Source: Marisa cornuarietis (Eukaryota; Mollusca; Gastropoda; Architaenioglossa; Ampullariidae). Taken from it: 64,000 nt of DNA. The notes under the pieces are model-generated. The model worked only from the letters and a program-made list of their open reading frames with translations. It was not told where the DNA came from and made no database searches. The stretch lies in the NCBI GenBank assembly GCA_004794655.1, contig SMMW01000535.1, positions 2,604,001-2,668,000 of the forward strand. Reading direction: 5' to 3'. Each line of letters begins with the position of its first letter. Within the stretch, counting starts at the first letter, position 1. The position numbers were made by a program, and so were the translations under genes. Of this stretch, positions 56,957 to 64,000 are shown in pieces.

Positions 56957-57436
56957 TGCATTCAGTTGTGAGAGATAGACCTGTAAACACATTCACTGAG
57001 TGAGAACATGTCAAAACGTGGAATGTCTTTGGTTACCCACAGCACGATTTCTTATAATTAATCTGCTTTCTTCTGTTCTAAAAGGTGCCTGGTACAAACA
57101 TCTGCTGAAGTCCCCGGATGGTAAACATAAAATATGTCATACTGTGTAAGCTTGACACAATTGTATCTGAGTTACATATGCACACATCACTTTTTTAGCA
57201 CTATAACTTTCCTTATTTCATTATTGTACACCAAGCATAGTTTTTAAATGACCCTGTATGATCTGTGTGCCTGGTTTATATTAATAGTCCACATTATGTG
57301 TTTGTACTGAAATATCCTAATTGTGATGTGCAAATAGATGACATGCAAGTTAATGTTTCAGAGGTGGCAGTGATTGCTTGTTCCCAGCTGGCAGTCTCCA
57401 GAGGATCATTTGCATCTGGCATCAGCTTCCCGCCTG
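56574..57436 (+). CDS. Candidate short exons of a duplicated host gene, right copy
   Basis: Three AG/GT-bounded segments share intron phase 1: 56574-56615 (MVSLQWMYGGSYA, donor GTATAC), 57085-57120 (acceptor TTCTTCTGTTCTAAAAG, AWYKHLLKSPD, donor GTAAAC) and 57362-57436 (acceptor AATGTTTCAG, VAVIACSQLAVSRGSFASGI, donor GTAAAT). Lengths 36 and 75 are multiples of three. The first two are conserved in the left copy with in-frame 6-nt indels only; the third lies in a 426-bp segment missing there. The family is not recognised. Upstream and downstream exons were not found, so this is weak evidence for a real gene. Confidence 0.28.
56906..56954. repeat. (GT)n microsatellite
   Basis: About 24 GT units; the left copy has a short TG run at about 8107-8120 at the same place, so expansion occurred after duplication. 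Confidence 0.95.
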
Positions 57437-57782
57437 GTAAATATGTAGATACCTGCAGTTTAAAATAAGTTACTAACAAGGTTTACTTTCATCATGTTAT
57501 CTTTCCAACCATAGGTTTTTAGAGTTGGGAAAACAATGATTAGCTACCAGAAGGTAGACAATGGATTTTAAAGCAGCACTGGTGCTTGATGTGGTCCTGT
57601 ATGCAGAGTACTTACATTTTTCATTAATTCTATAAGCCTCTGTGACATGTTTGTCAGTATTCTATCACTTGTGTTCTAAAAATAAGAAAAACATTCAGTT
57701 GTAACAAAATTGTGTGTGAATTGTCCTGCTCTTTTTTCTTTTGATTGAAAGAAAGCTTACCATTAATTTTATTTATTAATGT
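57357..57782. other. 426-bp copy-specific segment between TTAATGT repeats
   Basis: TTAATGT precedes (57350-57356) and ends (57776-57782) this segment, while the left copy has a single TTAATGT at 8541-8547 joining the same flanks. It is either an insertion with a 7-bp target duplication or a deletion in the left copy between 7-bp repeats. It holds the third candidate exon. Confidence 0.75.
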
Positions 57783-58446
57783 CATAGGCATTTAGGAGAT
57801 TACATTATTTTTTGGTAGAAGCCATAATAATTCCTAGCACATATCTAAATATTTGAACCAGTTTAAATGATCAACTAGTTTTTAAAATGTTTAAGACATA
57901 ATAAGCATATGCTTGATTTTTGTTTTTATGTAACAACTAGTATACATTAGAGCAATTTATTTTGATTTGTCAAGTGTATTTTTATACTTAATTTTTTTTA
58001 CTGTATTTTCCTGGGTAAATCATTTTGATTGCATATTTATTTAGTGGTTGAGAGGTTTTAAGCATCTTAGTGTGTCATTATTAGCTAGTGTTGTTTTATA
58101 TTTTTATTTTCCTTTGGTGTTACTTTTTGTTGGTCAGCACAGAGTGCAACTTGTTTTGGCTGTGATGCTGCATGACATTAATGTTAAATTAAATATGTCA
58201 TTACAATTTTTCTTTACACAAATTCCAAAAAGATTTTTGTAAAACTTCAATAATTTGGAATTCATTCTGTTTCACCCTTCATTAATAGATATGACGGTCA
58301 TTTGTTACATTACATAAGCTCACATCACAGATGGTGAAAGACACTTCATTGTGAGTACATTTGATTATTCCCTTGTCCGTAGTACATTTGATTACAAAAG
58401 TCTCTAAAATGACAAAAACAGGTTGCATGATGTTTTTAGTTAGTTT

Positions 58447-59280
58447 ATTCCTTGTTACTCTTCAAGGAGCATAGGGTCGCAACAACACCTCGAGCAGACC
58501 CGTTTTAGGCAGCCCCTCCCTCCTCAGTTGGGCTTATGTGGTTCCGGCATCCTTTGCTTCACTGTCTACTGATCTTTTCCAAGTCTGCTTTGGCGTCCCT
58601 CTTCCCCTGAGGGTTCCACCAAGTGCCTGCCTGGCAATGGTGTCAGCTGGTTTGCAAAGGGTGTATCCTATCCATCCCCACTTGCTGCTGCTGATACCTT
58701 TGCTAGTGGGATTTTGGTTGGTCTTTTTTCCACAGGCTGATATTGGAGACTGTTGAAAGCATGTCTGGCGCCTTGTTGATGCGGCTTTGGATGTCGTCCG
58801 CTCCACCGTCCTTGTTGATGATGTACCCCAGATATGCAAAGCGGTCCGTTTCAAGGATGTTTTCTACTTGAACTTGGATTGGGAGTTCCTGCTTTTTTCT
58901 TCTCATCACTTCAGTCTTCTTTCTGTTGACTTTTTAAGCCAGTCTTCTCCACTTCCTCTGATAGAATATTACATTTGGTTTGTGCATGCTGCTGCCAATG
59001 AGATATGAGATTAATGTCATCTGTAAAGTGCAGGTCCTCTAGCTGTTTGGTGAAGGTCTACTAGATACTGGTGTTGTTGTCTTGGGTTGTCTTATGTATA
59101 ATTCAGTCTATGAACATCAGAAAAATTGTCGGCGACATTATATTCAACCCTGTATTACGTCAGTCTTCATTACGAAAGGTTTGATGAGTTTGCCATTGTG
59201 GATAACTTGGCAGGACGAGTTTTCATACAACCCCTGGATAATTATGAGCGTATCACATTTTATCAGTGGATAAATATATT
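58447..59280 (-). pseudogene. RTE-type LINE, 3' half of reverse transcriptase
   Basis: On the minus strand: IIQGLYENSSCQVIHNGKLI and KPFVMKTDVIQG (RT motif preceding the catalytic box), a frameshift, then QLEDLHFTDDINLISH, where the usual FADD box is FTDD. EEVEKTGLKSQQKED, ILETDRFAYLGYIINKDGGA and DDIQSRINKA follow, then WGWIGYTLCKPADTIARQAL and RGTPKQTWKRSV at the C-terminus. Several frameshifts and stops. The insertion is absent from the left duplication copy near 9545, so it entered after duplication I. Confidence 0.85.
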
Positions 59281-59321
59281 TTCTGTATGAAATAACCCTA
59301 TCAGCACAGAATTCCAGAAAT

Positions 59322-59378
59322 ACATGGGTCCCAATGGTGTAGAACATGGGTCCCACATACTTTTTATGGGACCCATGT
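59322..59378. repeat. 12-bp perfect inverted repeat with a third direct copy
   Basis: ACATGGGTCCCA at 59344-59355 pairs perfectly with TGGGACCCATGT at 59367-59378 across an 11-bp spacer. Another ACATGGGTCCCA lies at 59322-59333. It is just upstream of the RTE fragment and inside sequence absent from the left duplication copy. Confidence 0.9.
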
Positions 59379-59634
59379 GTTTTTGGCATTCTGTAATACT
59401 AGAAATAATCTAATATTTACTAATTTTCGAAAGCAAAAATGGAAAAGTGTGAACTAAATCATGAATATAACTGCATCATCAAAACAATTACAACAATTTT
59501 ATTAAGAGAATAACAGGATATGGGCATCTATTTTTATCATTAACATCATTAACACCAGTGAACACTTTGTCTCTTTTTTTGCGAAAAAATATTTTGTCTG
59601 AATTTGTTAAAACTTCAGGTCTCTTATTACTTGC

Positions 59635-59853
59635 CTTAGTTATTGTCTTCACTATTATCAAAGTTGATGGAGCTGTGGACACTTTAAGATGGTTCACTGG
59701 TAAGGAAACTGTTGTACCAGCAACTAAAGGAGGGACTATCAACAATGCAAGTAAGAACCAATTTGATGCAAACTTATCAAAGTGATAAATTCTTTTCAGG
59801 CAGTAAGAAAAAGTTGTTGCAAATGTGCTAATAAACACAATTTTTGCATCTGC
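59635..59853 (-). CDS. Candidate hydrophobic exon (73 codons), unknown protein
   Basis: Minus-strand frame open from 59895. A strong acceptor TTTTACTTTTTCTCAG precedes 59853, and the segment ends at 59635 before GCAAGT in the context AAG/GCAAGT, the usual form of a GC-AG donor. Both ends are phase 0. The 73 residues include two hydrophobic stretches, AKIVFISTFATTFSYCL and NWFLLALLIVPPLVAGTTVS, suggesting a multi-pass membrane protein. It lies just beyond the end of segmental duplication I. Product not recognised; no neighbouring exon found. Confidence 0.28.
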
Positions 59854-59899
59854 CTGAGAAAAAGTAAAATCTAAAACTCCGCCTCCCTCTTCCACTTTC

Positions 59900-61482
59900 C
59901 CCCTTCCCCAAAAGAATAAACCAAAATACCACCACCACCCACCAAAATGAAGGAATATACATTCTTCACTGAAACTACAATCACAAAAGAAGCAATTTGA
60001 TTTTGCGACTATAGTTTTGTGGCTATGAACTTTATGTTAATGAATGAAGTGGTAGAAAGTTAATGCATTAAGAACTCTTGAAACTAAAATATTTTCCCCC
60101 AAATAAGCATATTAAGTCGTGATGAGTGGGCAAGTACTCTTAAACTAATAAAGGCAGACTTTAGTCTGTATTTGATTTTCCAGCTGCTGATATTTATCAT
60201 CGGACCTGGAGTATTAACTGTGAAAGCCAGACACAACTGTCAAAGATTCTCTCATGCAAGGACATGAAAAATATGAAATTTGACCACCCACAAAAAGAAC
60301 CGGATCTGAGGCTTTTTATAAAGTTGCTTCTTTAGTGACACTGGGAATGAATAAAATCAAGCACAGCTGCATCAGATGCTTAACCTAAATGCATGAAAGA
60401 TATTTTTTCGCCCCTTGGAAGAAAAACTTGCTAATTTGTTGCTGTTTCAGAAGTTTTTTTCATGCTTAATTTCTGTTAAATTCAAACATTTGCTAAATGA
60501 TTTAGATGGACCATGACAAAAATAAACCAGCAAAGATGAATACTGAAACTTTTATTCAACCATATCAAATTTGAATCACTATAGCTGCATTGATCAAATG
60601 ATAATGATTGGCCTCTGATGTAGCTATACTCTTACTTCTTTGGCTGCCTAAAACACTTACCTTCTTGTTAGTATCGTTCTATAAATTGGATTATCATATA
60701 CGATAATCAAAGTAAATTGTTTTAATTAACACAATATTGCATGTATATATATATACTTCTGTCAAATAAATCTGGCAAGCCGTTCTTATTTTTGTAAGAA
60801 TACAAAATGGTAGGGCAAACGAGTAATTAACTAAAACACCTGAAATAAGAAAAGGTATACCTTATTTACAAGTTCTTGAACCTGACCTGACAGTAAGGAT
60901 TTTGGTGCTCAACACTGTAATTTATACATGAAAAGGTTTATGCCTTAACACAGGTGCACGCGATGAGGCTTTAACAAAAGGGTTTAGAATTTAGGTTAAG
61001 AGATAGGTGTTAGATTTAAAAAAGATAAAGTTAAATTATCTAGCGCTTTTCCTTACCATCAAAGGCTAGCTTTAAGTACTGCACAAAAATATAAACCGAC
61101 AGAATAATAATAATGGTCTAAAAACAAAGAATTCATTGTGTTTACTGTTTTTGTGGCTACTCATATTTAGAAAGTGAGTGTCATCAGCATTTAGGTTTAG
61201 TGTGTTGGTTAGGGTTAGTTAGACTACATGTTCCACTCCCCCCGGTTTCACAATGTCATGGCACCATAGCAACCTATATCAATGCATGGTGAGCACTCCT
61301 AATTATAGGACTAATTATAGAAATATAAACAATGATGGGACTCTTTATAAGCCACCGGCTTAACTGAAAGTCTAAAACTTACATACCTACGTAACCACCT
61401 ACACTTCAATGTATACATTTTAAGATGTACGAATTCTAAGAAATTATATTTAACGCCTTAACTTAAAAACCGGTGCCCGAGC
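59900..61482. other. Non-coding, nothing recognised
   Basis: AT-rich, no open frame over 60 codons listed on either strand, no repeat tail or paralogue recognised. Confidence 0.5.
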
Positions 61483-61499
61483 GCTCTCTCTCTCTCTCA

Positions 61500-61573
<74 letters not shown>
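61483..61573. repeat. (CT)n then (CA)n microsatellite
   Basis: CT run at 61483-61498 and about 36 CA units at 61502-61573, directly abutting the gypsy relic. Confidence 0.97.
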
Positions 61574-61574
<1 letters not shown>

Positions 61575-62432
61575 TCCAGTGACATATCAGACCATAACAC
61601 CTACCCTGGTAGTCGAATGTCATATGAGTTAAGAAGAAAGATGGTACCTTATGAGAATGCGTTGACTACAGACAACTTAACGCAGGGACCATCAAAGATT
61701 CGAACGCGTTGCCGAGGATAACGGAATTGCTTGACGTCTTAGCGGGGTCTCAGTATTTCCCCGTCCTTGACTTAAAGAGCGGTTACCATCAGGTAGAGGC
61801 AACCGAGGAACACAAAGAGCGTACAGCATTTTCAGTGGCGCCTCTTAGATTCTACAAATACAATTGCGTGGCGATGGGGATGGCAAATTCACGGGCCTCA
61901 TATCAACGCCTCGCTGAAGTGTTTGGAAGGACCTGCATCTTCATATATGCCTGGTGTTTCTCAATGGCATTATTATGTTTTCCAACACGTTTGAACATCT
62001 GGAAAGAGTGGAGAGAGTGCTAGACAGACTACAGGATTTTGGATTAAAATTTAACCCCGATAAGCACAGGACTGAGTTAAATATGTGGGACATATCATGT
62101 CAGCACCTGGTGTAGATACAGATCCTGAAAAGTACGAGAAGGTGAAAAACTGGCCAGTGCCCAGGACACCTGAGGATGTACGACAATTTTTGGGATTCCC
62201 AGGCTACTATAGACGTTTCGTGAGACGATTTTCGGCAATCGCCAAGCCCCTAACTGACTTGCTGCCGGACGTGCTGAAAGGAAAAAAGAATAGGGGTAAA
62301 GATGTAACAACTAAGAAACCCGTCAAATGGGTATAGGGCACAAGGGAAGAAGAGATGTTCAGGAATTTAAAGGACTGCCTGTCTAGTGCTGGGTTTTCTA
62401 GACTAGGCTCAGTCGTTTGAGCTGCACACGGA
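61575..62432 (+). pseudogene. Ty3/gypsy pol relic: reverse transcriptase
   Basis: Begins within RT right after the microsatellite: VKKKDGTL, then (after stops) VDYRQLNAGTIKDSNALPRI, VLDLKSGYHQVEATEEHKER, TAFSVAPLRFYKYN. The catalytic box normally written YLDDI reads FLNGI at 61957-61971, so both aspartates are gone. After frameshifts come FEHLERVERVLDRLQDFG, MGHIMSAPGVDTDPEKYEKV, TPEDVRQFLGFPGYYRRFVR and KPLTDLLPDVLKG. A TAG at 62334-62336 ends the longest frame. FELHTDA near 62417-62438 marks the start of RNase H. Confidence 0.9.
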
Positions 62433-62933
62433 CGCTAGAATCCACGGGTTGTGAGTAGTGTTGTACCAGGTACAAGACAATCAGAAACGCGTGGTGTTTT
62501 TTTGCCAGCAGGGCGGTTTTTTTTGCCATTCGGAGAGGAATTCATTGCACCTGATTGTGTGGACAACGGCGGTGGAGCGAAGAAGAGGGTATCCCCCGGA
62601 AAGGCAACCACATGATACCCCACATCGTGCGCTGCAACAAGAATTTAATAAGCTAATGATGAGAAAGGGCGTGGTGCACCAGCGAGCGGTGGTCGGTGGG
62701 CAAAAGAAAGAACAGCTCGTAGTACCATCGCGGTACATACGCACTGTCCTCGAGTGCCTCCACACGCCGGACATCCTGGCCGACAGGACCCTCAGTCTCA
62801 TTGGGGATCGCTTCTTCTAGCCTGGCATGACAGCCGACGCGGAGGACTGAATCAAAAAGTGCCCCCGATGCGAGCGCCGGAAAACACCATGCGCGCACCA
62901 CTGGTCTCCATCGTTACCACGGACCCATTGGAG
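62433..62933 (+). pseudogene. Ty3/gypsy RNase H remnant joined to integrase zinc finger
   Basis: VLYQVQDNQKRVVFF is the first strand of RNase H; the rest of that domain is deleted. The frame continues in the linker before integrase (HRALQQEFNKLMMRKGVVHQ, EQLVVPSRYIRTVLECLHTP) and DRTLSLIGDRFF, a stop, PGMTADAED, a stop and IKKCPRCERRKTP. The histidine half of the H2C2 finger is damaged (HTPDILADRT, where GHPG is expected). PLVSIVTTDPLE then stops at the inserted element at 62934. Confidence 0.85.
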
Positions 62934-63197
62934 CAGGGGCCAGTTGCACAACACATTTCTAAACCTTAAAACTGTTCTAAAGAAACAAAATCTCTTCTTA
63001 GCCATTTTGATGCATTGCAGAAAAACATACAAAAAATTGTACTGACAGGACGGAAAGTCAGAAAACTTTATCTTACTTAAAGCAGTTTTAGTTGTAAAAA
63101 TTCTAAAATTGTGGTATGAACTTTAAACTAATTATCTAAATAGAGTTAAGGCCTAAAAGTGTTTAAAATTAGATATGTGTTGTGCAACTGACCCCTG
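62934..63197. mobile_element. 264-bp terminal-inverted-repeat element inside gypsy integrase
   Basis: Left end CAGGGGCCAGTTGCACAACA, right end the inverse of CAGGGGTCAGTTGCACAACA. The inverted similarity continues imperfectly for about 40 bp (ACACATTTCTAA against ACACATATCTAA). It splits integrase cleanly: DPLE lies before and VCMDYLTVKTSKG immediately after. AT-rich, no coding capacity, so a MITE. No certain target duplication is visible at the junctions. Confidence 0.85.
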
Positions 63198-63665
63198 GTG
63201 TGTATGGATTATCTTACCGTCAAAACATCTAAGGGAGTATACTAGCACATTCTATTTATCACGGACCATTTCACGCACCTCGTTCAAGGCATCCCTACCC
63301 GGAACATGACGGCAGAAACGACATCCAACACCCTGGTTAATAATTTCATCGTCCATTACGAGGTGCCAAAGCAACTGCACTCAGATCAGGGAGCCAACTT
63401 TCAGAGCCGCATCATAAGGGGAATCATCGGGTGCAGTAAATCGCGTACAACCCCATATCACCCCATGGGAAATTGAATGTGCAAGAGATTTAATCGCACG
63501 TTGCTGGACATGCTCGGGACGCTGGAGCCGTGTCAGAAAGAAGACTGGAAAAGTCGCGTGGCCAGTATCGCACACGCATACACCTGCACCCGCCACAAGT
63601 CAACCGGCTTCTCTCCCTTTTCTTTGATGTTTGACCGTGACCCGCGTCTCCCCGTCGATCAAGTA
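63198..63665 (+). pseudogene. Ty3/gypsy integrase catalytic core remnant
   Basis: Reads VCMDYLTVKTSKGVY, a TAG stop, HILFITDHFTHLVQGIPTRN, FIVHYEVPKQLHSDQGANFQ, TTPYHPMGN, a TGA stop and MCKRFNRTLLDMLGTLEP. The first two catalytic aspartates (MDYLT and HSDQG) remain. The catalytic glutamate of the usual ERFNRTL motif is Lys (KRFNRTL). The homology stops near 63660 after DRDPRLPVDQVP. Confidence 0.9.
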
Positions 63666-64000
63666 CCGGTTCGTTTCTACTTACACTTAGTGTATTAATA
63701 ATATTTAGATGTTTCCTAAATGTTAACCCAATCTTCAGCTTGGGACAAACTTCTTGTTAAATTTAACTGAGAAAATAAAACAAATTAACGACAAATCAGT
63801 TGCAGAGGAGGTGATGCTTAAAAATAGCTTTCAATCCGTCGATGGTTATGTGACCAAATTTTTTCGAATGCGGAGAGGACAAGTATGAATACTATTAATT
63901 TGTTAAAATGAGAAGTGGGCAGAACTTTCATATAGGGGGTTTGACTAGGTCACGGCGGGCTGTGTTATTTTGTCGGAGGGGAGACCGGGTAGGATCGATA
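63666..64000. other. Non-coding, nothing recognised
   Basis: AT-rich up to the window edge; no LTR or tail identified for the gypsy relic. Confidence 0.4.

Noticed and set aside
59558..59785. Plus-strand 75-codon frame with a hydrophobic start
   Set aside because: It is antisense to the splice-flanked minus-strand frame, which has better signals.

Overview
The window is AT-rich, intron- and repeat-dominated metazoan nuclear DNA. Long dinucleotide microsatellites, tRNA-derived SINEs, several clades of LINE (Jockey/I-like, RTE, CR1/L2-like, Rex1-like) and Ty3/gypsy pieces, with no bacterial gene architecture, point to a lophotrochozoan, most likely a mollusc and perhaps a gastropod. The species assignment is inference. 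No complete, confidently identifiable host gene is present; almost every readable protein is a transposable-element protein, usually broken.

The scaffold of the window is old duplicated non-coding DNA. Segmental duplication I pairs about 0.9-9.7 kb with 50.3-59.5 kb in direct orientation. Segmental duplication II pairs about 15.5-18.9 kb with 33.7-41.3 kb; the second copy is more than twice as long because it received insertions. Between them lies a mosaic of shorter blocks, called A to E here, that recur at 18.9-19.9, 21.1-22.6, 28-29.2, 30.4-33.4 and 41.7-43.2 kb. Because one paralogue often lacks a mobile element that the other carries, the empty sites let many insertions be delimited directly.

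Mobile elements by position: 10.9-13.3 kb is a nest of gypsy gag and integrase relics broken by RTE LINE fragments, one with a 10-bp target duplication. 22.65-27.95 kb is the best-preserved element, a Jockey/I-type LINE with an intact zinc-knuckle ORF1, an endonuclease start, and an RT-RNase H ORF fused across an internal deletion; it has a probable target duplication and a TAAC-type tail. 28.4-28.9 kb is a CR1/L2-like LINE split by a SINE. 37.9-39.3 kb holds a deleted Rex1-like LINE. 43.3-45.2 kb is the 5' half and 58.4-59.3 kb the 3' half of RTE LINEs, both on the minus strand. 61.6-63.7 kb is a gypsy pol relic with lost catalytic residues, split by a 264-bp terminal-inverted-repeat element. 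Nine SINE copies of one family are scattered through the window, and their 3' tail matches the 3' end of the Jockey/I-type LINE, suggesting a SINE-LINE partnership.

The few places that may hold host exons are speculative: a minus-strand membrane-protein model at 48.4-49.7 kb, a second minus-strand model at 49.7-50.3 kb, a set of short phase-1 exons conserved between the two copies of duplication I (7.8-8.3 and 56.6-57.4 kb), and one hydrophobic exon-like ORF at 59.64-59.85 kb. No RNA gene, CRISPR array or novel defence-like system was found.
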